NCBI GenBank assembly: GCA_903642235.1
Contig: CAHJWL010000002.1
Coordinates: forward strand, 62,001-126,000
DNA from: Acidobacteriaceae bacterium
Lineage (GTDB): Bacteria; Acidobacteriota; Terriglobia; Terriglobales; Acidobacteriaceae
Direction of reading: 5' to 3'
DNA length: 64,000 bases
Shown here: one piece after another, positions 45,073 through 53,290 of the stretch
Position numbering within the stretch: position 1 is the first letter of the stretch
Layout: each line of letters opens with the position of its first letter
Translations under genes and position numbers: made by a program
The notes under the pieces: model-generated
Database searches by the model: none
Told to the model about the DNA's origin: nothing
What the model saw: only the letters and a program-made list of their open reading frames with translations

Positions 45073-47049
45073 TTACTGACCGAAAGGCGAAGCGCCCGCC
45101 GGTGCAGCACGTTTGGAGAGGTGAACCGCACCGCTCTTTTGATAGCTCTCTGTGACGTTGCCGAGGTAAACGCGGAAGATCTCTTCCCTTTGCGCATTCA
45201 GCAGACTGTCGCGCGTCTGATTGAAGTTCTTGGCGATCTCCTGCGCGTCGGGCTCTTGCCGGTCGGTAACGACGAGAACGGCACCGGTGCGGCCGGTGTT
45301 GATGGGCTCCGAGATTTGGCCTTTGGGGAGGGAGAAGACGACGGATGCAGCACCGGCGAGCGAGCCGAGATCCGCAACCTGACCATCGTGGCCGACGAGA
45401 TCGCTTGATTTCACCTGAAGGTTCTCTTCGCCTGCAGCCTTTTTGAGGTCGTTGAGCTGTTTGGCGCGCGCACCGAGTTTCGAGAGCGCCGCCTGCATGA
45501 GCTGGGGGACCTGCTGCTCGCGATAGTCATCGGCGATGTGCTGCTTGTAGGTGTCGAAGTCCGGTGCGTGTGCGGCTCTGATGTCCTGGACCTGGAAGAC
45601 GGCGAAGCCATCGCCGGTTGCGACGGACTCGGGCGCAGCACCCTTGGCAGTGGTGAAGGCCTTGGTGAGGAGACCGGTTCCGTCCGCTACACCGGCGACC
45701 ACGCCATCCTTCGCGACAAAGTCGGTAACCTGCGCTTGAAGGCCCTTGCTGGCGGCGGCTTTCTCGATGCCGTTCTTGGCCGCATCGGCTACAAGCTGGC
45801 TGGCAAAGCTTTGCTCGGCCGTGCTTGCGCGCTGCTGTTCAAGAACGGGCAGGATCTCGCCACGAACCTCGGAGAGAGGCTTGACATGCGCCGTATTCTT
45901 CGCTTCGACCTGCAGGATGTGGTAGCCGAACTGGGTCTTAATAACGTCCGAGGTCTGGCCCGGCGAGAGCGAGAAGGCGGTCTTATCGAACTCCGGCACA
46001 GTGCGGCCGCGATCGAGGAAGCCGAGTTCCCCGCCCTGGGTTTTGCTGCCGGGGTCGTCGGAGTTTTTCTGTGCCAGATCGGCGAAGTCGCCGCCGGCCT
46101 TGATCTGCTTAAGAAGGTCCTCTGCCTTGGCCTTTGCGGCGGAGGCAGCTTTGGCGTCAGCACCGGCCGGGACGGCGATCAGAATGTGGCGAACTTTGAC
46201 CTGCTCCTTGACGGTGAACTGCGCCTGATGAGCGGTGTAGTAGCCCTGCAGATCAGCGTCGGACACCTGGGGCTTGCCGCCCGGCAGATTGGAGGCGTCA
46301 AAGGCGACGTACTGGATCTTGCGAGCCTCCGGGATAGCCGTTGCGTAGCGGGTCTTATTCTGGTCGAAAAAGGTGTGGAGCTGAGCATCCGTTGGATTGA
46401 TCTGTTTGCGGACATCTTCGGGAGAGACGACGACGTAATCAAACTTGACCTTGACGTTCTGCTTGAGCGAGGCCTCGCGGACGGCGTTGTCAGAGACGTT
46501 GACGCCGCCCGTAAGCATGGACTGCAGGCGGTTCAGTTCCATGTCGCTCTTGACCTGAGACTCAAAGCTCGCGCGGGTGGTGCGGAAGGCGCTCTGCACG
46601 AAGTTGATATAGGCGTCGTCGCCGATGTAGGTGCCGTTCGGAAACAGGTACTGGGCAAAGGCACCGGTGCGAAGCTCGCGGCGAAGATCCTCGTCAGAGA
46701 CCTGCAAGTGCATACGGTCGGCTTCATGCTTGAGGATCTCGCGCTGGACCAGGATCTGACCGGCGCGCTGCTCCATGTAGGGCATGAGCATGTCAGGCAG
46801 GTTCTGCTGCTGCAGCTGCCGCTGTGCCAGTTGCGCCACCTCGGTTTGTCTGATCGTCGATCCGCTTTCGAGACGACCTGACCAGCCGGGATCATGCACG
46901 GTCGCAAAGACGTCGGCGCTACCGGCATTGCCGGCTGTGTCGAAGATCCCGGGCACCAGCGTGATGACCATGGTGCCTATAGCGGCAATGATGATGAACG
47001 CGAAGATGAACTTTACCGCACTGCTGTTCTGCTGCAGGAGACGAATCAT
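45073..47049 (-). CDS. PpiD-like membrane-anchored peptidyl-prolyl isomerase
   Basis: A 658-residue foldase: N-terminal membrane helix (about residues 12-32), SurA/PpiD-type helical N domain with long chaperone helices (about 60-230), one parvulin domain (about 280-385: VRHILIAV, GGDFADLAQKNSDDPGSKTQGGELGFL, FGYHILQVEAK), and a long C-terminal helical part. It helps proteins fold as they leave the Sec channel. It ends SKRAAPAGASPFGQ. The ATG at 47049 just before the helix is used; the frame is open to 47079. Confidence 0.9.
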   Translation of the reverse strand: MIRLLQQNSSAVKFIFAFIIIAAIGTMVITLVPGIFDTAGNAGSADVFATVHDPGWSGRLESGSTIRQTEVAQLAQRQLQQQNLPDMLMPYMEQRAGQILVQREILKHEADRMHLQVSDEDLRRELRTGAFAQYLFPNGTYIGDDAYINFVQSAFRTTRASFESQVKSDMELNRLQSMLTGGVNVSDNAVREASLKQNVKVKFDYVVVSPEDVRKQINPTDAQLHTFFDQNKTRYATAIPEARKIQYVAFDASNLPGGKPQVSDADLQGYYTAHQAQFTVKEQVKVRHILIAVPAGADAKAASAAKAKAEDLLKQIKAGGDFADLAQKNSDDPGSKTQGGELGFLDRGRTVPEFDKTAFSLSPGQTSDVIKTQFGYHILQVEAKNTAHVKPLSEVRGEILPVLEQQRASTAEQSFASQLVADAAKNGIEKAAASKGLQAQVTDFVAKDGVVAGVADGTGLLTKAFTTAKGAAPESVATGDGFAVFQVQDIRAAHAPDFDTYKQHIADDYREQQVPQLMQAALSKLGARAKQLNDLKKAAGEENLQVKSSDLVGHDGQVADLGSLAGAASVVFSLPKGQISEPINTGRTGAVLVVTDRQEPDAQEIAKNFNQTRDSLLNAQREEIFRVYLGNVTESYQKSGAVHLSKRAAPAGASPFGQ

Positions 47050-47222
47050 AGCTGGAAGGACGACCTTTACTCTCAGCACTCACACCCGACCAATCGGGGC
47101 GTGCAGGTATGCCCGGAGGTTTGCGAGGCAGGACGGGCGTCCGCACCTCAGCAGGGCAACCTCAGTATAAATGAGGGAGACATGCCTCTTCTGGCAGGCC
47201 TCCGACATGCCTGGGTTAAACA

Positions 47223-47252
47223 GCAAGGAGCTCGACAGCGCGAGCCCCTTGC
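47223..47252 (-). terminator. Hairpin terminator after the BON-domain gene
   Basis: On the minus strand, a 12-base-pair stem (GCAAGGGGCTCG with CGAGCTCCTTGC, one G-U pair) and a 6-base loop start 17 bases after the stop codon. The following tract, TGTTTAA, is only partly U-rich, so termination may be incomplete. Confidence 0.6.
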
Positions 47253-47268
47253 ATTTACTCGAGATTTA

Positions 47269-48738
47269 TTAGTACGGGTAGGGCCTGTAGTAGGCACGTG
47301 GTCCGTAGTAGTACCCCGGACCGTAGTAGTAGGGCGGCGGCGGTGGATAACGGCGACGCACCTGCGGGGGACCTCCACCGGAGATACCGTAGCCTAACCA
47401 CTCCATCTCCGCCTGCGACACTGTCACGATGCTGACCGGCTGACTTATCTGAAAGGCGATAACAGCCTCTGGCGGCAGGAAAACCTGCGGACCTCCGGAG
47501 GCGGCGGAGGCTCCGATACCGGCGGCACCACCTGCACCGGCGCCGATCGCGGCACCGGCACCACCGCCGGCCACGCCCCCGATCAGCGCGCCGACAACGC
47601 CGAGACCGATGACGCTTCCGACGGTGCGACCAGTCTTGTCAGGGCCATCCTGCTGCCAGATCGTTGAGGTGAGCGGGTATACGCGGCCGCCCAGAGTGAC
47701 CTGGGTGACTTGAAGGGCAAGTGTGGCATGGCCCTTGATGGAGCCGCCCTTTGTAGCATCGACAACGGTCCCCTGCACCGTTGCGCCGCGCGGGATGGCG
47801 ATCTGGCCCTCGGCAACCACATCCCGAATGACCGTTCCGCTGAACGTGCTGCCGATCTGACTATGTCTGCTGTCGATACCTTCGTTCATCCGGAGCTGCA
47901 GGGGTGTGCCGGCCGGCACGGAAACCACCCGACCGCCAGGCTGGCCCAAGTACGCGCCCCGACCGCGGGCATACGGGTTCTGTTGTCCATACGGAGGCTG
48001 CGACGGCGCATCGTACGGCGGCTGACCTGCCCGCCCGTTCGGTGGTTGCGACTGTCCCTGACCATACGGCGGCTGCCCTGCCTGGGGGTATGGGGGTTGA
48101 CCATAGGGCGTCTGACCCGGCTGTGAGTCGGGCGACTGATTCGGCGGTCCGTAGGCAGGCTGGTTAGTGCCGTACGAAGGTGCTGGTGGCGGCCCTGCCT
48201 GGCCATCGGGACTGGGCGGCGCGGAGGAAGATCCGGGCTGTGACACCTGTGGCGGGTATCCGGACTGGGCTGCACTCTCACCACTCTGCGGCTGAGCTAC
48301 CGGCGGCTGTCCGCCGTTCTGGGGATCCGGCGAGGGTGCCAGCGAGCCATCCGATTGCAGCTGCGGGTTTGATCCTTGCGCTTCGATCGGTGAAGAGGGC
48401 GATGCGGCCGCCGTCTGACTGGCGATGGTCAGCTCATCCACGACTTTTTGTACGCCTGCTGTGCGGGAGACACGATCCTCCGCAAGAGATCGTGTTGCTT
48501 CATCCCTAACATGGCCTGTGAGCGTGACCACACCGTACACTGCCGCAGAACTAATCTGCTGATCGGCCAGTTGTCCGTCGGCCGCAAGCGCCCGGAGAAC
48601 GTTTGCTTCTACCTGCGCGTCTGGCACCACCGCGCTTTTATTCTGTGGCACTCCCTCGCTGGTGGCGGCGAGTGCCGCACCGACCAGTACCAGAGATCGC
48701 ATTACTTTGGACGTCTGCCGATCCTCTTTCGCGTGCAT
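47269..48738 (-). CDS. BON-domain protein with Pro/Gln-rich repeats, glycine zipper and Tyr-rich tail
   Basis: A 489-residue protein, probably exported. The N terminus is weakly hydrophobic (MRSLVLVGAALAA). A BON domain spans about 42-105 (VLRALAADGQLADQQISSAAVYGVVTLTGHVRDEATRSLAEDRVSRTAGVQKVVDEL in fragments). Residues 110-270 are low-complexity with repeated QPPYGQ and QPPY units. A conserved-looking domain follows (VPAGTPLQLRMNEGIDS, GTVVDATKGGSIKGHATLALQVTQV in part), then a glycine zipper near 385-425, and a Tyr/Pro-rich end (PPPPPYYYGP). AAGGAG lies five bases before the ATG. Envelope stress or surface role is a guess. Confidence 0.78.
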   Translation of the reverse strand: MHAKEDRQTSKVMRSLVLVGAALAATSEGVPQNKSAVVPDAQVEANVLRALAADGQLADQQISSAAVYGVVTLTGHVRDEATRSLAEDRVSRTAGVQKVVDELTIASQTAAASPSSPIEAQGSNPQLQSDGSLAPSPDPQNGGQPPVAQPQSGESAAQSGYPPQVSQPGSSSAPPSPDGQAGPPPAPSYGTNQPAYGPPNQSPDSQPGQTPYGQPPYPQAGQPPYGQGQSQPPNGRAGQPPYDAPSQPPYGQQNPYARGRGAYLGQPGGRVVSVPAGTPLQLRMNEGIDSRHSQIGSTFSGTVIRDVVAEGQIAIPRGATVQGTVVDATKGGSIKGHATLALQVTQVTLGGRVYPLTSTIWQQDGPDKTGRTVGSVIGLGVVGALIGGVAGGGAGAAIGAGAGGAAGIGASAASGGPQVFLPPEAVIAFQISQPVSIVTVSQAEMEWLGYGISGGGPPQVRRRYPPPPPYYYGPGYYYGPRAYYRPYPY

Positions 48739-49015
48739 CTTCGCTCCTTGCCACAGCCTGACACCGGGCCCACGTTACGGTCTCCGGCTGTTCTCTTGGA
48801 CACGTATCTCCGAGAAAAGTTACGATCGCGGCAGAAGGCTGTCGCTCTCAGGGGAAGATCATCCCGCGCTATCTGGAAGCGTAGAGAAACGTGCGTGGGG
48901 ATGCTGTCAGCGGGCCAAGGAGTTCCGATGATCACTGCGCTGACGCCTCCATACGGGGCTGCTTTCCGCATGGCTGCACGCTGCGGAGACTGCTCTGACA
49001 GCGCCGCCTCCTTCC
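48739..49015. other. Intergenic region upstream of the BON gene and the tRNA gene
   Basis: About 280 bases before the tRNA promoter with no gene I can support. An open frame running through here on the + strand is largely antisense to the BON gene and looks spurious. The region should hold the promoter of the BON-domain gene (reading left), but I see no convincing -35/-10 pair. Confidence 0.5.
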
Positions 49016-49044
49016 TTGACGCAGAAGAGTCGTAAAGCTATATT
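49016..49044 (+). promoter_or_regulatory. Sigma-70 promoter of the initiator tRNA gene
   Basis: TTGACG (49016-49021) and TATATT (49039-49044) are 17 bases apart, the ideal spacing. The expected start point, about seven bases after the -10 box, falls at 49051, within a base or two of the first tRNA base at 49050, so the transcript would have almost no 5' leader. Confidence 0.85.
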
Positions 49045-49049
49045 TACAG

Positions 49050-49126
<77 letters not shown>

Positions 49127-49371
49127 AAGAACGTCGGCTTTACAAAGCTTAAGACCGCCATCAGCTTGTATAAACTTATGTTGGCAGATTGAGGTATCAG
49201 GTGTTATCTTTCAGTTTGGGTTCCATCTCGGCGACTCTCTGCCCATTTCCTGCTCTTTTATAAAAAAAATACCTGTTGCGGATGTTTGCCTTTCCGAATA
49301 ATAAGCTGCGCGACTCTCAATGAGATCGCGGGGGCATGGATTGCTCACAGGTATGACCTGTACTCGACTTT

Positions 49372-50034
49372 CTAGCGCAGTGAGGCCTCAAGCGTGGGTA
49401 CTGACGGATTGCCGCGGATGACTTTGGCAGGCGACCCATAGGCCACAACGCCGTCCGGAATATCTTTTAGTATGAGCGAACCCGCTCCGACAAAAACATC
49501 GTCGCCGATATGGACTGACTCGCGAATAGTACTTCCAGTTCCAATCCAAGTGGCCACCCCAATTGTGACCAAACCCGAGAGGCGCGTTCCTGGGCCAATA
49601 TGCACACCATCGCCGATTGTGCACTCGTGATCGACACTAGCTGCAGTGTTCAATATGACATTGCTGCCGACTCGCGCTCCGGAGTTGATGATGGCGCCGG
49701 GCATGACGATTGCTCCCTGCCCTATGCAAACGTCTGGCGAAAGGATCGCCGAAGAGTGAACCAGCTTAGGAAGAGAAAACCCATATGACAAGGCCTGCTG
49801 CGCGCAATTGATCCGACCACGGCAGTCACCAAATGCAACAACCGCTTGAGACACGCTTGAGCGCAGAGCAGGTAGTAAGTTGAAGCCACCGAGAACAGGA
49901 GCTTTGCAGAAGTCAACCCCGTGCTTCTCAAGCTTGTCGTCCAGAAAGCCGACTATCTCCATTCCTTGGGATCTGGCAATCTCTGCGGCAACAATCGCGA
50001 TTCCGCCGGCACCTAGAAAAACTACTTTTGACAT
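49372..50034 (-). CDS. Sugar O/N-acetyltransferase, PglD/NeuD family
   Basis: A 220-residue protein: an N-terminal Rossmann-like domain (KVVFLGAGGIAIVAAEIA) that binds the nucleotide sugar and a C-terminal left-handed beta helix of hexapeptide repeats (ILSPDVCIGQGAIVMPGAIINSG, then VDHECTIGDGVHIGPGTRL). The catalytic base is probably His136, followed by Glu137 as in PglD. It would acetylate the 4-amino group of a UDP-sugar or O-acetylate a sialic-type sugar. It is the last gene of the polysaccharide cluster, 89 bases after the FAD protein gene. Confidence 0.88.
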   Translation of the reverse strand: MSKVVFLGAGGIAIVAAEIARSQGMEIVGFLDDKLEKHGVDFCKAPVLGGFNLLPALRSSVSQAVVAFGDCRGRINCAQQALSYGFSLPKLVHSSAILSPDVCIGQGAIVMPGAIINSGARVGSNVILNTAASVDHECTIGDGVHIGPGTRLSGLVTIGVATWIGTGSTIRESVHIGDDVFVGAGSLILKDIPDGVVAYGSPAKVIRGNPSVPTLEASLR

Positions 50035-50123
50035 ATATGAAGTGAACCTTGCTCGATACCCACATTCTAGTAAAACGTCAGCAAGAACACCAACGCTTTC
50101 TGTCGGTCTCGCTCGCTCCCAAG

Positions 50124-51755
50124 CTACAAGGAAGAAGGACTGACAACGGAGGTCACGTCCTCTTTGAAACTCATGGTGCTTGAAACAGCTGCTTCGGAGG
50201 ACAGGAAAAGAGAGTCAAACAACGACTCCGCCAGTAACTTAGCCAATCCAGATATTCTGGAAGCACTTTCAACATGCCAAAACCGGATTCTGTCATTGAA
50301 GTTACCCGCAACAAGCGGACCGATGACATAGACGTTCTCACCCGCTTTTAGATTTTCGTCAACCAGAAATCCACGCCTTGTGCTGTTGACCTTACAGATT
50401 CTGTTGCTGACCAAACTGTTAATCAGGCGTGACGAGGAATAGTCGAGATCCTCGAAGCCACCGCAATTGATAGTTATGCGAAACGGTAGGGGGTATGTCA
50501 TCTCAGCCGGCTCATCAGCAAGTGTGTAGATTGCCCGCATCAGACCGCTTCCCGATGGGAACGGCTCCAAGCGACGAAGCGCTCCCCTGACCGTGGTAAG
50601 GATGCCCTGATCAACCAACTCGTCCGCAGCATTACGAGTATCACGACCAGCTCGACGCATCATTCTCGAGTAATTCACGCCGTGTTCGCATATAAATCTC
50701 TCTTGTTCCCGTACGTGCATCAAGTCGATCGATTGATTCACCGCGGCTCCGACAAGATCGCGCAGATCCGCAACGTTAAGTCCAAGGGCTTCGGCTCTTC
50801 TGATATCAGAAGAGATTGCGGCCATCAGGTCGGCGGCACAGAAAGAGGCTGCAATTCGAAGCTCTTCAAGAGCCAACAGCCGAAACTCCACGGTCTCTTC
50901 AGATATTTTGTAAGGAAGCAGACCACTATGGGAGAAAATAACGATTGAGTTAATTCGATGTCTGATCCTCGGGCGATGATTTATGAGGTAGAGTGCTTCA
51001 AGAGCGCTGGCGTTTGATCCCAGGATCAGAAGATTGGCTGACGTTTTATCCGGGAGGGCAGAAAGAGCTTTCTGAATCCTATACATGCTGGCAATTTCAG
51101 AAGGTGAGTACATGTCATTGATGTAAACGTGGCTGGGTCGACCAGTAACAGCACTGCCTTGAACTGCTTTCTGAGGCGGACTGCCAATTGCCAGCACGAC
51201 TCTTGCTGCGTGAAGCGAACGGCGCGCGCCACGATCATCCTCCACGTCGATGGCCCGTGGCCTGCCGGACATGCCGGATATTCCGACAGCCTCTCCCTGG
51301 ATGCGGGTCACACTGGCCAGTCCAAGTCTTGACAGCTCCTCAACTGCACATGCCGCCTGACTGGACACGTACAAGCCAAACAGAAATCTCGGGAGATATA
51401 ACTCACCCCATTTGTCTTGGTCCATCAAGGATTGGTTGTCTGAGATCCATTTCGCCGCGCCAGAACCACCCCACTCCCTCAAGGTTTGGAGCCAGGACCC
51501 GGCAGTTGCCCTGAGCCACTCGATGTAGCAGCTCCGCTCGGGCTCCTCCAGAAACTCCTGCAGCTTCTGAAAGGTCAGTGCCCCAATGACTGAACGCCTG
51601 CCGTAGGGGACTCCAGTCCACATCTCTCCTTCCTTCTCGATGATGCCGATACGCAGCATCTCGGTTTGGACGGGTTTGTCTCTCAGACGCTCTGCTAGAT
51701 GACAGAGAGTCATCGAGCAAGCTATACCGCTTCCCACAATCGCAATATCGTACAC
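50124..51755 (-). CDS. FAD/NAD(P)-binding protein in a polysaccharide cluster
   Basis: A 543-residue flavoprotein-like protein. The FAD loop is IAIVGSGIACSMT (residues 4-16), and the early stretch EGEMWTGVPYG resembles the NAD_binding_9/YdhS-type group and, more distantly, N-hydroxylating monooxygenases. A second dinucleotide-binding motif is likely in NLLILGSNASALEALYLI, and IYVIGPL-like VYVIGPLVAGN closes the FAD domain. The start is GTG 51755, because GGAG lies six bases upstream; TTG 51767 overlaps that site. Substrate unknown. It may modify a sugar or lipid intermediate of this locus. Confidence 0.72.
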   Translation of the reverse strand: MYDIAIVGSGIACSMTLCHLAERLRDKPVQTEMLRIGIIEKEGEMWTGVPYGRRSVIGALTFQKLQEFLEEPERSCYIEWLRATAGSWLQTLREWGGSGAAKWISDNQSLMDQDKWGELYLPRFLFGLYVSSQAACAVEELSRLGLASVTRIQGEAVGISGMSGRPRAIDVEDDRGARRSLHAARVVLAIGSPPQKAVQGSAVTGRPSHVYINDMYSPSEIASMYRIQKALSALPDKTSANLLILGSNASALEALYLINHRPRIRHRINSIVIFSHSGLLPYKISEETVEFRLLALEELRIAASFCAADLMAAISSDIRRAEALGLNVADLRDLVGAAVNQSIDLMHVREQERFICEHGVNYSRMMRRAGRDTRNAADELVDQGILTTVRGALRRLEPFPSGSGLMRAIYTLADEPAEMTYPLPFRITINCGGFEDLDYSSSRLINSLVSNRICKVNSTRRGFLVDENLKAGENVYVIGPLVAGNFNDRIRFWHVESASRISGLAKLLAESLFDSLFLSSEAAVSSTMSFKEDVTSVVSPSSL

Positions 51756-52048
51756 ACTAGTCTCCAAGGCATGTGGTCAGATGAAGTTGCCGTTTTCCCT
51801 ACTACGGAAACATCTGTATCTCTGTTTCAAACATTCTGCGTTTCGGTCGTACTTCAGGTTGCGAGTGACCTCGCTCCGATTGAGAACACATGAGTCAAAT
51901 ACTAGGGCGCAGCGTTATCGGCGGTGTTCCGGTGAAAAGAATTTATATCGTCTAGCAGCAGTTCAACCAGCATCTCCAAGATATTCGGTTTTATTGTGCG
52001 ACGCGGGATCTTTGCAATCGATCAAGCGAATGTGCAGCCGCGCCCGCA
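51756..52048. other. Gap between FAD gene and glycosyltransferase
   Basis: 293 bases, AT-richer than the surroundings, no gene seen. On the minus strand a TATAAA box (51942-51947) could serve a promoter for the FAD and acetyltransferase genes, but no -35 at the right spacing is convincing. A 7-base-pair hairpin (GCCCGCA/TGCGGGC, 52042-52067) spans the stop codon of the glycosyltransferase gene and may end or slow transcription; no U run follows. Confidence 0.4.
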
Positions 52049-53254
52049 CTAGACCGAGACTGCGGGCCTGGAACGCTGTATCCAGGCAGCGGTATTCTCT
52101 CTCACAAGATTCAGGAACTCTGTGCGGCTCTCCAGGAGCGATTCTTCACGGAAGTCGTATGCCCGCGCGAGGTTCTCAGCGGACATGCGAGCCATACGTA
52201 TGGGGTCCTGCAGAGTGTTGATGATAGCGCGGGCAAGTGCCGCATCATCTCCTACGGGCACGATGCCATCCGATGAGATCAGTTCGGGAATGCCGCCTAT
52301 GTCGGACCCGATACAGGGCAACGCACGAGCCATGGCCTCAACCATTGCTCGTGGCAAGCCCTCTTGTCTTGAGGGCATAACAAACAGATCGCTGGCGTCC
52401 AAAGCTTCTCTTACAGCCTGTCCGGCCGGTAACTGGCCGACGAAGGATACACGTTCCTTGAGCCCGAGGCTGGCGGCGAGTTCTTCCAACTCCGACCGGT
52501 GCCGGCCCTCGCCAACGACTGTCAGAGAAAGGAGACATCCCTGCTGGATGCAGCTGGCCGCAGCTCGAAGCAGAACATCGACGCCTTTGTACATCTGAGC
52601 CAGCGTTCCGATGCAGATGAGCCGCGGTGGTCGGGAGAGCGGTACGGTTCCATCGCGGGGAGACGATACCAGGGCTTCGGAATCGATCTCCACATCAGAG
52701 AAGGAGGTGGAGAACGCGGGACACGGGTACCTGGCCTGGAGCGCATGTTTCGTGACGTACGCCGCTGCACAGGCCGCACGGCAGAGTCGCTTCAGCTTTG
52801 CTGTGAACCAAACCCGAAACAACGGCCGCAGCGAATGAATGACAGAACCACGTTGAAAGACATCATAGGGATCCGCCACGACTTCGACGCCGAACGGCTG
52901 ACCACGGCGGAAGTACCCAACGAATGCGGAGCCAAGGGAAGAGCCAACCCGAAGAATAACCGCCTGACTGTGACGCGCCTGCTCGCGCAGAACAGCGCGG
53001 ATCCTTAACCAACACGCAAGGTACTGGTATGGGCCCTGGTAGTCGGGAATATCGATGAAGGTGACGGCCGGGCCCGACGCCTGCTTCCAGCCTGCCATGG
53101 AGGTATCCACATTCCGAACACGCGCGATCACCCGAACTGAACTAAACACCTGCAGATATCGCTGCCAGAAGTTATACGCAAACGTAGTTTCAGTCCAGAC
53201 GCGGCCATCCGGTGTGCGGCGAAAATGATGCTCAAGTGGAATCGTTACGTTCAA
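52049..53254 (-). CDS. Glycosyltransferase family 4, cytoplasmic
   Basis: A 401-residue GT-B enzyme. The nucleotide-sugar domain has LICIGTLAQMYKGVDVLL, VVGEGRHRSELEELAASLG, and the E-x7-E motif in EGLPRAMVEAM. It adds one sugar to the lipid-linked repeat unit of this locus; donor and linkage cannot be told. The start is a TTG with a perfect GGAGGT five bases upstream (53260-53265), which decides it. The next gene upstream, the polymerase, ends 36 bases before. Confidence 0.9.
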   Translation of the reverse strand: MNVTIPLEHHFRRTPDGRVWTETTFAYNFWQRYLQVFSSVRVIARVRNVDTSMAGWKQASGPAVTFIDIPDYQGPYQYLACWLRIRAVLREQARHSQAVILRVGSSLGSAFVGYFRRGQPFGVEVVADPYDVFQRGSVIHSLRPLFRVWFTAKLKRLCRAACAAAYVTKHALQARYPCPAFSTSFSDVEIDSEALVSSPRDGTVPLSRPPRLICIGTLAQMYKGVDVLLRAAASCIQQGCLLSLTVVGEGRHRSELEELAASLGLKERVSFVGQLPAGQAVREALDASDLFVMPSRQEGLPRAMVEAMARALPCIGSDIGGIPELISSDGIVPVGDDAALARAIINTLQDPIRMARMSAENLARAYDFREESLLESRTEFLNLVRENTAAWIQRSRPAVSV

Positions 53255-53290
53255 AGTTCACCTCCACGGAGAGTGGGTGTACGAGCCTTG

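Noticed and set aside
46894..47397. Possible small + strand gene between the PpiD-like and BON genes
   Set aside because: It is antisense to coding sequence at both ends and passes through the BON gene terminator. GAGGGAG near an internal ATG at 47183 is only two bases away, too close to be convincing.
48448..49035. A 195-residue + strand frame ending just before the tRNA gene
   Set aside because: Half of it is antisense to the BON-domain gene, it has no recognisable domain or ribosome site, and it would run through the tRNA promoter.
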